A stretch of 9,263 nucleotides of DNA, from contig CALGEM010000287.1 in assembly GCA_937881505.1 (NCBI GenBank), forward strand, positions 1 through 9,263, written 5' to 3'. The notes beneath the pieces are model-generated. The model saw nothing but the letters and a program-made list of their open reading frames with translations. It was not told the origin of the DNA and ran no database searches. Shown one piece after another: positions 1 to 6,723 of this stretch. A program made the translations under genes and the position numbers. Each line of letters begins with the position of its first letter. Within the stretch, counting starts at the first letter, position 1. The stretch comes from an uncultured euryarchaeote (lineage in GTDB: Archaea; Thermoplasmatota; Poseidoniia; Poseidoniales; Poseidoniaceae).

Positions 1-145
1 CGGTGATGCGTTCGACCTGCAGGGCCTGATACCATGAAGTTCCTGCATTGATGAGAAGATGGCCCAACGAGCCCGAGACGAGTACGACGTTCCCGTCGTG
101 ATGGATGCCGGGCAACCTCACGACCTTCATGGGATGGCCATACAT
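1..145 (-). CDS. Metallo-beta-lactamase-fold protein, N-terminal fragment
   Basis: An open frame enters from the left edge and covers only the first ~48 residues. After the start the protein reads MKVVRLPGIHHDGNVVLV, followed by SGSLGHLLINAGTSW. This is the usual opening of the metallo-beta-lactamase fold: two beta strands, the first with a GNVxLV-type sequence and the second ending in a [D/N]xG[T/S] turn. The zinc-binding HxHxDH motif would lie beyond the edge, so neither the subfamily nor catalytic competence can be judged. Family members include glyoxalase II-like hydrolases, RNA-processing enzymes and others. Two in-frame ATG codons are possible, at 145 and 130. I chose 145 because AAGGTTGA, a partial Shine-Dalgarno match, lies six bases ahead of it; the protein start at 130 would look equally natural. 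The gene is divergent from the eL40 gene and may share its TATA element. Confidence 0.62.
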   Translation of the reverse strand, partial: MYGHPMKVVRLPGIHHDGNVVLVSGSLGHLLINAGTSWYQALQVERIT

Positions 146-182
146 CGGTCAACCTTGAACATACCCAAAGCGGGTGGTTGCG

Positions 183-191
183 GTTAAATAG
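183..191. promoter_or_regulatory. TATA-like element between the MBL-fold gene and eL40
   Basis: The sequence GTTAAATAG lies in the 66-base divergent gap. Its centre is 25 bases upstream of the eL40 ATG at 212, the spacing expected for a leaderless archaeal transcript. Read on the minus strand it is CTATTTAAC, which would place a start near 160 and give the MBL-fold gene a ~15-base leader. No second AT-rich element is evident in the gap, so one box may serve both directions. This is inference from spacing and composition. Confidence 0.55.
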
Positions 192-211
192 GGGAATTCG
201 GTCGCCCCATC

Positions 212-361
212 ATGGCACGATTCCCTGAGGCAGAAGCCCGCTTGCTTCACCGCAAGATTTGCATGCGCTGCAACGCACGCAACGCTGTTCGTGCCACTCG
301 CTGCCGAAAGTGCAGCTACAAGGGACTGCGTCCCAAGAACGTTGAGCGCAAGGGTAACTGA
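212..361 (+). CDS. rpl40e: 50S ribosomal protein eL40 (L40e)
   Basis: This 49-residue basic protein starts MARFPEAEARLLHRKICMRC and ends in GLRPKNVERKGN. It carries a four-cysteine zinc ribbon, C17-x2-C20-x10-C31-x2-C34, embedded in arginine- and lysine-rich sequence (CMRCNARN and TRCRKCSYKGLRPK). Length, cysteine spacing and the terminal motif match archaeal eL40. In eukaryotes this protein is made as a ubiquitin fusion; in archaea it stands alone, as here. It is a small zinc-binding component of the large ribosomal subunit. No Shine-Dalgarno sequence precedes the ATG, while a TATA-like box sits 25 bases upstream, so the mRNA is probably leaderless. It converges on the prepilin peptidase gene with only five bases between stop codons. 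Confidence 0.95.
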   Translation: MARFPEAEARLLHRKICMRCNARNAVRATRCRKCSYKGLRPKNVERKGN

Positions 362-366
362 TGGCG

Positions 367-1362
367 CTATCCAATCCACTGCATCAAGAGGGTTGTTGGG
401 TCTCCAAACAACACGAGCGGAAGCAAGGCCGGGAATAAGAAGACCAACAGGGGCATCTTGTGGCTGACCCACACCTTCTCCACGCCGAGTGATGAAAGGC
501 GCTGGAGGTGCTCGGCGAGCGCCTCCTTGGTTGGTGTTTTTCGAGGCGCCCGTGTCGCATGAACGACGCGTTCCTCGCCGTTTGGCATGACCATCGTGTC
601 GCTCAAAACCCACACGTGTCGGTGGGGTACTTCATCCACGGCCATCATTGATGCATGCCATGCCAGACGCAGGTCGCCAAGTCCTCGTACATCCCCCCGC
701 TTGAGGTTGACAGCAAGCATGACAACGGGGATGAACAAGAACGCAAGACCGCCCCAAATCAGCAAGGCGATGCTGACCGGTAAGGCCACGACGGCACCAT
801 CGCCCATGCTGCTGAAGGGGAGCGGAACCGACGCCCATGTTGGAAACATCAGCGTGACCCACATCAAGGCCTTAGCGTCGGCGCCACCGTGCAAAAGGCG
901 GAGGCGCCAGGCAACATCAATGAACAAAATCACAAGGAGCAGCGAAGCTGTTCGCCACCACAACATACCGAGAGCATCCCCGTCATCCAACACCACCTCA
1001 AGGGGCGTAGTCGCTTGGTATTGTACCGCACCAGCAACCAAGCCGATCATACTCAACCCGTACCAGCAAAGGAACGTTCTGTCCATCCAAGAGCCGTTCA
1101 TAGCGTCCTTGAAGGTGGGTCGCCCGAACACCGAAACGCTAGCATAAGCGATGACTGCTGAAGCGGTCAGGTAGATGGTCCAGTCTGCCCCTTGCACCAT
1201 CAAATCCAGTGCCCAGATGAAAATGGCGGGTTTCGCCCAGACAATCCAATGTTCATTCGCAACTCTGCGAGTCTTATGGTCCATCCACGCCGCCCAGCCC
1301 ATGCCGAGGAGAAGAACGGCGACCCTTGTCCATCCCAAGATGGCCTCGTTGGTCGCCTGCAT
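367..1362 (-). CDS. Archaeal prepilin/preflagellin peptidase (A24 family, FlaK-like)
   Basis: This is a 331-residue integral membrane aspartic protease expected to remove the short positively charged leader from archaeal type IV pilin-like precursors (archaellins or pilins) at the cytoplasmic face. The two catalytic aspartates of the GxGD class are visible: D28 in AAWMDHKTRRVAN after the first transmembrane helix, and D162 in LLHGGADAKALMW, where GGAD is the archaeal form of the motif. Hydrophobic segments lie near residues 10-27, 45-58, 62-79, 97-113, 133-150, about 165-185, 192-218 and 302-326. A hydrophilic stretch at about 219-301 (GDVRGLGDLRLAW followed by VDEVPHRHVW) precedes the last helix and is probably cytoplasmic. 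The ATG at 1362 has a TATA-like CTTTAAG 27 bases upstream, indicating leaderless transcription. No pilin or assembly ATPase gene is in the window, so the substrate is unknown. Family assignment is firm; archaellum versus pilus role is not. Confidence 0.85.
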   Translation of the reverse strand: MQATNEAILGWTRVAVLLLGMGWAAWMDHKTRRVANEHWIVWAKPAIFIWALDLMVQGADWTIYLTASAVIAYASVSVFGRPTFKDAMNGSWMDRTFLCWYGLSMIGLVAGAVQYQATTPLEVVLDDGDALGMLWWRTASLLLVILFIDVAWRLRLLHGGADAKALMWVTLMFPTWASVPLPFSSMGDGAVVALPVSIALLIWGGLAFLFIPVVMLAVNLKRGDVRGLGDLRLAWHASMMAVDEVPHRHVWVLSDTMVMPNGEERVVHATRAPRKTPTKEALAEHLQRLSSLGVEKVWVSHKMPLLVFLFPALLPLVLFGDPTTLLMQWIG

Positions 1363-1385
1363 GGATGAACCACGGCGGCCATCAA

Positions 1386-1392
1386 CTTAAAG
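1386..1392. promoter_or_regulatory. TATA-like element between the peptidase and UPF0147 genes
   Basis: CTTAAAG (CTTTAAG on the minus strand) sits in the 74-base divergent gap. Its centre is 27 bases from the peptidase ATG at 1362, the leaderless spacing. On the plus strand it would start transcription near 1413-1416, leaving a 20-25 base leader that contains the Shine-Dalgarno sequence of the UPF0147 gene. It is the only clear AT-rich element in the gap. Inferred from spacing. Confidence 0.5.
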
Positions 1393-1424
1393 ACGGCCAC
1401 CAACCAGCCGGCATTGCGTGCAAC

Positions 1425-1431
1425 AAGGTGA
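1425..1431 (+). promoter_or_regulatory. Shine-Dalgarno site of the UPF0147 gene
   Basis: AAGGTGA precedes the ATG at 1437 by five bases and fits the complement of the archaeal 16S 3' end. It decides the start against an in-frame upstream extension to 1326, which would overlap the divergent peptidase gene and has a composition unlike the protein. Confidence 0.65.
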
Positions 1432-1436
1432 GTACC

Positions 1437-1703
1437 ATGGACATCGAAGAACGATTAGAACAAGTTGCGTCTGTCATCAATCAAATTGACGACCCTAAAG
1501 TCCCCCGAAACATCCGCAGACAGGCCAAAGAAGCCTGTGAAAACTGGCTGCTGAACAAAGGACGACAACTGGATGTTCGCATTGCTATGGCCCAGTCAAA
1601 ACTGGAGGAATTGTACGAGGACCCCAACATCCCACCCGAGTTCGGCACGCTGATCTTGACCATCAACACCGAACTTGAGCGCATTCTGACTGAAGTGCTC
1701 TGA
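1437..1703 (+). CDS. UPF0147 family protein
   Basis: This 88-residue protein starts MDIEERLEQVASVINQIDD and appears wholly helical. The conserved core reads PRNIRRQAKEACENWLL (about residues 22-38), followed by VRIAMAQSKLEELYEDPNIPP and a C-terminal helix with LILTINTELERIL. The arrangement and length match the UPF0147 family, which is widespread in archaea and has no settled biochemical function. There is no signal peptide, membrane segment or metal-binding motif, so a small cytosolic helical-bundle protein is expected. It has a leader with a Shine-Dalgarno site, unlike its mostly leaderless neighbours. It converges on the AI-2E family gene with one base between the stop codons. I recognise the family but can give no function. 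Confidence 0.88.
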   Translation: MDIEERLEQVASVINQIDDPKVPRNIRRQAKEACENWLLNKGRQLDVRIAMAQSKLEELYEDPNIPPEFGTLILTINTELERILTEVL

Positions 1704-1704
1704 T

Positions 1705-3144
1705 TCACTCCTCTTCCTCTTCTTCATCGCTGAAGGCGAAAACGAGGCGGCCGAGGAATAATCGTTCTTTGACGCTGAGTTTACCCTCTGTCACGATGGC
1801 TTCGAATTGGTCATCCCAGTCCTCGGGTTCATGCATATGGTCAATGCCGATTCGAATCAATGCAATTTGGTCAACACTCAATCGACCTCGCCGCAAAGCG
1901 TATTCGGCCGCAATTCGTGCTGAGATGAGTTTCACCTGCTCGTCGGTGTAGCCAAGGACAGTTTGCAGTTCGTTGAGCATGCGCTCTTCATAGGCCGTAA
2001 TTCGGCCGTCTTTGATGGCCTCGCGCCACGCTTCTTCCAAGGTCGGCGCACGTTCTGAAAGAAGGATGGCAAGAGGACGGGTGGCGTCGATGTTCTCGAG
2101 AACAATTTTCAAAATGACCACAAGCGGGATGGAGAGAATCATGCCAATGATGCCCCAAACCCAGAAGGAAAAGGCCGTCACCACCAGCAGAAGAACGGGC
2201 GAGATATCGAGGGCACGACCAGCCCACCGCGTTTCGATGATGTTCCCCCAAAGTTGCTGATTGGTCAAGAGAAGGACCGTGAGCAGCAACAGCATGCCGG
2301 GGTCAAGAAGGATAAATCCGAGGAGAATCGGTGGGATTGTGGCCAATAAGGACCCAATATAGGGAACATAGTTCAGCAGGAACGTGAGCAACGCCCAGGT
2401 GAACCAGAGGTCGATACCAAACACCAGCATGACCAATCCTGCACAGACACCTGTACCAAAACCGACACCGGTCTTGACGACCACATAGGTATTGACACTG
2501 GCTTCAATTTGGTCACGAATCATGTGGACGCGCTCACTTGCTCCACCTGGATAAGCCCGTTCAATCCGTCCCGGGAGCAAACTGGCCTCAAAGATGATGA
2601 AGAGAAGGAAAAAGAGGACGGTGATTCCGGTGATGAAAAACATTCCAACGCTGGAGAGCAATCCGTTGAGGGCCTCTGAAATCCCAGAGCCCTCATCGAG
2701 CAAGCCCATGCTCGCCAAGTCTTCATCGAGGGTCCCATCAACGGTAGCGCCCGCATCCAAGAGCGACTTACCAACCAAGGGCATCTCCTTCAAGTCGGAC
2801 CAACGCTCGTCAAGCAAGAGGGTGTACTTATCCATGCGCTCTTCGTCGGAGAGGAAATTATCCGCTTGCTGATAAGCGAAGAAACCCGCACTCAGGACGA
2901 TCAAAATCGCCAGCATGAGCATGGTGATGTACGACAGCATGATCGGGAAACCCTTCTTCGAAAGGGCATCCGCTCCGGGCTTCAATACGAAATAGATACC
3001 AAGAGCGATGAACAATGGCTGAAGCACATCGATGAGTTGAATCAACCAAATGGTGACCAGGGTCATGATGACGGCAGCATGAGACAGCACCGTCAACCGA
3101 TTACGGAATTGCTGACCCGTCCATGCAGAGGTCTTGGTCTCCAT
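1705..3144 (-). CDS. AI-2E family (UPF0118/PerM-like) membrane transporter with C-terminal extension
   Basis: This 479-residue multi-pass membrane protein has the family layout: an N-terminal helix cluster (about residues 15-90, with VLQPLFIALGIYFVLKP), a soluble loop of about 70 residues, then helices from about 165 to 360. The helical block includes the family-typical FLLNYVPYIGSLLATIPPI and WGIIGMILSIPLVVILK. Family members have been linked to autoinducer-2 export and to Na+/H+ antiport in some bacteria; neither is implied here, and the substrate is unknown. After the last helix a soluble extension of about 115 residues contains three similar helical units (about 375-398, 414-435, 448-471) and ends in six glutamates. 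I chose the ATG at 3144 over a GTG at 3159 because TTTTCAAA lies 28 bases upstream of 3144. The gene follows the MFS gene by 53 bases, separated by a T-tract terminator. Confidence 0.82.
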   Translation of the reverse strand: METKTSAWTGQQFRNRLTVLSHAAVIMTLVTIWLIQLIDVLQPLFIALGIYFVLKPGADALSKKGFPIMLSYITMLMLAILIVLSAGFFAYQQADNFLSDEERMDKYTLLLDERWSDLKEMPLVGKSLLDAGATVDGTLDEDLASMGLLDEGSGISEALNGLLSSVGMFFITGITVLFFLLFIIFEASLLPGRIERAYPGGASERVHMIRDQIEASVNTYVVVKTGVGFGTGVCAGLVMLVFGIDLWFTWALLTFLLNYVPYIGSLLATIPPILLGFILLDPGMLLLLTVLLLTNQQLWGNIIETRWAGRALDISPVLLLVVTAFSFWVWGIIGMILSIPLVVILKIVLENIDATRPLAILLSERAPTLEEAWREAIKDGRITAYEERMLNELQTVLGYTDEQVKLISARIAAEYALRRGRLSVDQIALIRIGIDHMHEPEDWDDQFEAIVTEGKLSVKERLFLGRLVFAFSDEEEEEE

Positions 3145-3168
3145 CAGCCTAGCCTGCACGGCTTTGGC

Positions 3169-3176
3169 TTTGAAAA
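3169..3176 (-). promoter_or_regulatory. TATA-like box of the AI-2E family gene
   Basis: TTTTCAAA on the minus strand is centred about 28 bases upstream of the ATG at 3144, consistent with leaderless transcription. It lies just past the T-tract ending the MFS transcript, suggesting the AI-2E gene has its own promoter. Confidence 0.42.
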
Positions 3177-3186
3177 CATCTCCAGC

Positions 3187-3194
3187 AAAAAAAA
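3187..3194 (-). terminator. Oligo-T terminator after the MFS gene
   Basis: Eight consecutive T residues on the minus strand begin three bases after the TAA of the MFS gene. Archaeal RNA polymerase terminates at U-rich tracts without needing a hairpin, and this is the only such uninterrupted run noticed after a gene in the window. No stem-loop precedes it. Confidence 0.6.
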
Positions 3195-3197
3195 GGC

Positions 3198-4529
3198 TTA
3201 TTCTGCCTCGTCAAATTCAGGCATAACGGGCAACCGAAGGGTCAACAGTCCAGAAATCAGCATCAACAAACCACACAAATGGAACGGAGTGTGGTAGTCC
3301 CAAGGATAGGAGCCGTTGACGGTTAACTCCCAAGCAAAACCACCCGAAAGCGGGCCGAGGATACGGGCAAAAGCACTCAAGGATTCTTGAGCCCCCATCA
3401 CTGCCCCCAAGTCGTATTCTGTATCCCTCGCAAGACGGGTGAGGTAGGTGCTTGAAGAAGGTTGAAACACACCGTTGCCAATTGCAATGCACGACAGCAC
3501 AAGCAGCATTTGAAGCCAAACCAAGTTCGTTTGCGTGTAAGGTATCAAGACCAGCCCAATGCCGGTCAAGATGATGGAAAGGGGAATAAGACGGCGTGTG
3601 CCAAACTTCCGGGTCAACGGGCCGATCAACACGGCCTGTGTGAAGATACCCAACAGCCCAATCATGGCGAACATACGACCGTTGTCTTGCTCTGAAAATC
3701 CAAGCCCGCCGTTTGCAGGATCCATTTCCGTGTACAAGATGAACACCGAATGCATGACGGTGAAACCAAGCATGAACAGCATGGACACCCAAATCATTGC
3801 ACCGATGGTCGCCGTCCGAAGCATCGCCACCGAATTACTTGCGATCATCGACATTTGATGACCCCAAGAAAGGTGTTCCTCTTGGCGGGCACGTTCAAGG
3901 TCAATGGATTCAGGGAGTTTGAAATACGCAAGAACCAGTGAACCTGCGGATAGAATGCTCGCAATAAGGCACGGCAACAAGTAGGGGTAGGTCTCGAAGA
4001 TTGTTCCAACAAAGAGGTCCCAACGTTCAGCGGGGCTTGAAAATTCTCCACCGATAAAGGGCCCGATGGTGAAGCCAAGGCCGAAGGCCGCACCGATGAG
4101 ACCCATGCGTGTGGCCAATTGCTTGGGTGTGCTGACATCCCCGATATAGGCGCGGGCTACGGCGATGTTTCCGTTGAAGATGCCAGCAAAGAACCTCATT
4201 GAAAGAGCGAAGAAGAGGGTGTTAGAAAGACCAAAAGCGGTGAAGAAGACGGTGTTTCCAACCAAACCAATCATCAAAACCCGGCGTCTCCCAATCCGGT
4301 CAGAAAGCGACCCCCAAAAGGGCGAGGAAATGAATTGAGCGGACGAGTAAGCCGTCATCAAAAGACCCACCCAAAGACCAACTCGAACCACACCTTGCTC
4401 TGCAGCAAGATCCTGTACAAGGTAGGTCAGGAATGGAATGATGATACCAAATCCAATCATGTCGATAATGGTGACAAGAAAGAGCGCGAGAAGGGCACCC
4501 TTTCCAGCATCACGCGTCGTTGTGGACAT
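3198..4529 (-). CDS. MFS transporter, DHA1/TetA-like drug:H+ antiporter family
   Basis: This 443-residue major facilitator has the expected 12-helix length. D23 in TM1 (IIDMIGFGIIIPFL) matches the acidic position of the DHA1 group. Motif A is GSLSDRIGRRRVLMIG at 73-88, with a degenerate second copy (RKFGTRRLIPLS) in the C-terminal half. R112 in MRFFAGIFNGNIAVARAY corresponds to motif B, and GAAFGLGFTIGPFIGG at 146-161 to motif C, which marks antiporters. A second glycine-rich segment, SAFARILGPLSGGFAW, follows in the C-terminal half. The family exports drugs or metabolites in exchange for protons. The TetA resemblance is generic, and no antibiotic substrate should be assumed. I chose the ATG at 4529 over an in-frame TTG at 4586 because the extra residues are hydrophilic, not conserved-looking, and would overlap the presumed promoter. 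The gene lies 73 bases after LonB and is followed by an oligo-T terminator. Confidence 0.87.
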   Translation of the reverse strand: MSTTTRDAGKGALLALFLVTIIDMIGFGIIIPFLTYLVQDLAAEQGVVRVGLWVGLLMTAYSSAQFISSPFWGSLSDRIGRRRVLMIGLVGNTVFFTAFGLSNTLFFALSMRFFAGIFNGNIAVARAYIGDVSTPKQLATRMGLIGAAFGLGFTIGPFIGGEFSSPAERWDLFVGTIFETYPYLLPCLIASILSAGSLVLAYFKLPESIDLERARQEEHLSWGHQMSMIASNSVAMLRTATIGAMIWVSMLFMLGFTVMHSVFILYTEMDPANGGLGFSEQDNGRMFAMIGLLGIFTQAVLIGPLTRKFGTRRLIPLSIILTGIGLVLIPYTQTNLVWLQMLLVLSCIAIGNGVFQPSSSTYLTRLARDTEYDLGAVMGAQESLSAFARILGPLSGGFAWELTVNGSYPWDYHTPFHLCGLLMLISGLLTLRLPVMPEFDEAE

Positions 4530-4557
4530 GGTGAACAGCCCTTGCTCAACACGGTTG

Positions 4558-4567
4558 GTTTTAGAAT
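4558..4567 (-). promoter_or_regulatory. Possible TATA-like box of the MFS gene
   Basis: ATTCTAAAAC on the minus strand lies about 33 bases upstream of the ATG at 4529, which would give a leader of only a few bases. No Shine-Dalgarno sequence precedes the ATG. The match is weaker and the spacing looser than for the other boxes in the window. Confidence 0.3.
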
Positions 4568-4602
4568 GCCACCCCAATAATCCCAACGAGGAGATGATTT
4601 CC

Positions 4603-6675
4603 TCATACGAGGGAGATTTTGCTTTGCACTTCAGGCGTGAGTCGGTCTATGACCGCTTCAAGGCGCTCAACCAGACTAGCTTTCTGCTCGTGCTTGATGA
4701 GTGCATACTGCATGACTTCGTCAAGTGTGTCAACAGCGACGACCTCAACCATGTCCTCAAATCGGTCGTCAAGAAGAACGTCCTGCATGTTGGCCCGAGG
4801 CACAACGATGGTTTTGACGCCGGACCGAGCGGCGGCTTCAATCTTCGCGGTCACGCCACCGATGGGAAGGACTTCTCCACGAACCGACAGCGAGCCTGTC
4901 ATGGCAAGGTCTTGGCGAATGGGGATGTTTTCGAGTGCAGAGATGATGGCGGTAGCGATGGTGATGGAAGCAGAGTCACCGTCCACACCGTGTGTGTCAA
5001 CGAATTGAATGTGAATATCGTAATCCGAGATGTCTTTGCCGGTTAGCTTCTTGATGACGGCGCTGACATTGGTCACGCTTTCTTTGGCCAAATCAGACAG
5101 GCCACCCGTTGCGTGGATTTTCCCTCCCCCGCCTTGTGAGGGCGTTACCAAGGCTTCGACTGGAAGCATGATGCCGCTGAAGTCGGAAAGCCCAGAGTTG
5201 GCTCCGAGAACGGCCAGGCCGTTGACACGGCCAACACGCTCGCCGCTGTTGACCAGCATGGCGTAATCTTGGCGACGCTCGATCATGCGGTCGGCGACCT
5301 GTTGTTCCAACGGCTTGGCGATGTTGCGGGCACCGAGAACATGCTCAGCCGAGGGGAAGGGCACGCCAGCCTCAACGGCCAAATCCCCAGCGATTCGGAC
5401 CAAACCACCGAGTTCACGAAGTCGTAGGGAGAGTTTTCCTCGGCGTCCAGCACGGCGTTGTGCTTCGCGAAGAATGATAGCCACAGCCCTCTTGTCAAAG
5501 TGTGGAATCTCACGAACTGTATCTTGGTCCCGCAGAACCTCTTGGGCGATGAAGCGAATCAAGCGTCGGCGGTTTCGAGAGGTGTCGGGCATCTCCGAAT
5601 TGACGTAAACCTCGTAGCCGTAGCCACGAATACGGCTTCGAAGAGCAGGGTGCATGCCTTGGATGGCATCGAGGTTTCCTGCAGCGATCAAAATGAAATC
5701 GCAGGGAACCGGTTCGGTCTTGGTCAAAGCACCCGAAGAGCGCTCAGAGCGGCCCGAAATAGGGAAGGCACGGTCCTGCATGGCCGTGAGGAGGGCTTGC
5801 TGTTCTTCGAGGCGGAGCAGGTTGATTTCGTCGATGTAGAGCACACCTTTGTGAGCACGATGAATAGCACCGGGCTCAACGCGGTCGTGAGCAGGCGTTT
5901 CCATCCCGCCAGACTGGAAGGGGTCGTGGCGTACATCGCCAAGCAGCGAGCCCGAGAGGGTTGCTGTTGCATCAACAAAGGGTGGTAGTTCGTTGAGGTC
6001 GTGCTTGACCAGCACCTTCGGAATACGGCTGTCATCGGCGGCACCAAGACGGCTTCGGATGAACATGTACCCGAAGACGAGCAAGAAACCCCCAAAGAGC
6101 AAGGTGAACAAATCGCCGGATTGAAGCGCTGCGATGAGCAACAAGAACCCGATAGCGGCGAAGGCGATGAAGAGCATGCGCTGAGATTTTTCGCGCTGTT
6201 GGCGAATGGCTTCTTTCTGAACCTTGACGATGCGCTCGGCTCGCCCAGCAGGTACCGTGCGAACGCGAGGAACGTTCTCGTCGTCTTCGTTGGGGTAAAC
6301 CAACACATCCTCGAGGGCGTCCTTGGGAAGCAAGTCCGTCATCGACTTCGCAAGCATTGACTTCCCCGTTCCGGGGTCGCCGATCATCAACATGTGTCGG
6401 CGCTGCTCAGCGGCTTTCTTGATAACCACTGAACCGGCTTCTTGACCGATAACCTGGTCGACGAGTCGCTCAGGAATTGGAACATCGGCCGTGGATTCAA
6501 AATCGACATCGGCAATCCACTCCTCAATGGACGTGCTGAGGATTTCATCTGCTCCGGTGGGTTCGGGCGACCAAATGGTGGCCATGTCGTCCTGACGAGT
6601 ATCCGACTCGCCTTGAGTCTCCTGAGGGACTTCCTCAGAATCCTCAACGGGAACCTCCACGCTGTCTTCGGCCAC
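4603..6675 (-). CDS. lonB: Archaeal LonB-type membrane-anchored ATP-dependent protease
   Basis: This 690-residue protein degrades misfolded and regulatory proteins at the cytoplasmic face of the membrane, using ATP. Walker A is GDPGTGKS at about 99-106. Two transmembrane helices (about 167-184 and 189-206) are inserted between Walker A and Walker B, the hallmark of archaeal LonB. Walker B is GVLYIDEIN, with D282 and E283. The C-terminal S16 protease domain has the Ser-Lys dyad: S568 in HGVDGDSAS and K611 in GGVTAKIEAA, 43 residues apart as in E. coli Lon. There is no Lon N-terminal substrate domain, as expected for this class. About 75 residues precede the AAA+ domain, the first ~30 strongly acidic. 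I placed the start at GTG 6675, preceded by GAGGAGAGGAAG, a good Shine-Dalgarno region. A GTG at 6693 lies exactly at TATA spacing and could be a leaderless start; the first ATG is at 6585. Confidence 0.93.
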   Translation of the reverse strand: MAEDSVEVPVEDSEEVPQETQGESDTRQDDMATIWSPEPTGADEILSTSIEEWIADVDFESTADVPIPERLVDQVIGQEAGSVVIKKAAEQRRHMLMIGDPGTGKSMLAKSMTDLLPKDALEDVLVYPNEDDENVPRVRTVPAGRAERIVKVQKEAIRQQREKSQRMLFIAFAAIGFLLLIAALQSGDLFTLLFGGFLLVFGYMFIRSRLGAADDSRIPKVLVKHDLNELPPFVDATATLSGSLLGDVRHDPFQSGGMETPAHDRVEPGAIHRAHKGVLYIDEINLLRLEEQQALLTAMQDRAFPISGRSERSSGALTKTEPVPCDFILIAAGNLDAIQGMHPALRSRIRGYGYEVYVNSEMPDTSRNRRRLIRFIAQEVLRDQDTVREIPHFDKRAVAIILREAQRRAGRRGKLSLRLRELGGLVRIAGDLAVEAGVPFPSAEHVLGARNIAKPLEQQVADRMIERRQDYAMLVNSGERVGRVNGLAVLGANSGLSDFSGIMLPVEALVTPSQGGGGKIHATGGLSDLAKESVTNVSAVIKKLTGKDISDYDIHIQFVDTHGVDGDSASITIATAIISALENIPIRQDLAMTGSLSVRGEVLPIGGVTAKIEAAARSGVKTIVVPRANMQDVLLDDRFEDMVEVVAVDTLDEVMQYALIKHEQKASLVERLEAVIDRLTPEVQSKISLV

Positions 6676-6682
6676 GTTACTT

Positions 6683-6693
6683 CCTCTCCTCAC
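6683..6693 (-). promoter_or_regulatory. Purine-rich Shine-Dalgarno region of lonB
   Basis: The minus-strand leader GTGAGGAGAGG, ending seven bases before GTG 6675, contains overlapping GGAG and GAGG cores. It supports the 6675 start over 6693, whose use would place these bases inside the coding region as rare-looking AGG and AGA codons. Confidence 0.45.
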
Positions 6694-6715
6694 TCCCCTT
6701 TAGGGCTATGCTTTT

Positions 6716-6723
6716 CCTATAAC
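6716..6723 (-). promoter_or_regulatory. TATA-like box of lonB
   Basis: GTTATAGG on the minus strand lies in the gap after the surface-protein gene. Its centre is about 27 bases upstream of 6693, predicting transcription from there and an 18-base leader to GTG 6675. It suggests lonB can be transcribed independently of the upstream gene. Confidence 0.5.

Noticed and set aside
149..613. Minus-strand frame of 154 residues covering eL40
   Set aside because: It overlaps eL40 and the end of the peptidase gene, both certain, and its protein is low-complexity with no family features.
1326..1436. N-terminal extension of UPF0147 to an upstream ATG
   Set aside because: It would overlap the divergent peptidase gene and run through the promoter element; the ATG at 1437 has a Shine-Dalgarno site and matches the family length.
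1705..3144. Quorum-sensing exporter role from the AI-2E family name
   Set aside because: The name reflects one bacterial study; the family is broad and no autoinducer synthesis gene is present in the window.
3198..4529. Tetracycline-resistance gene call for the MFS protein
   Set aside because: Motifs A and C and the TM1 aspartate are shared by the whole DHA1 group; nothing seen points to tetracycline as substrate, and the setting is chromosomal.
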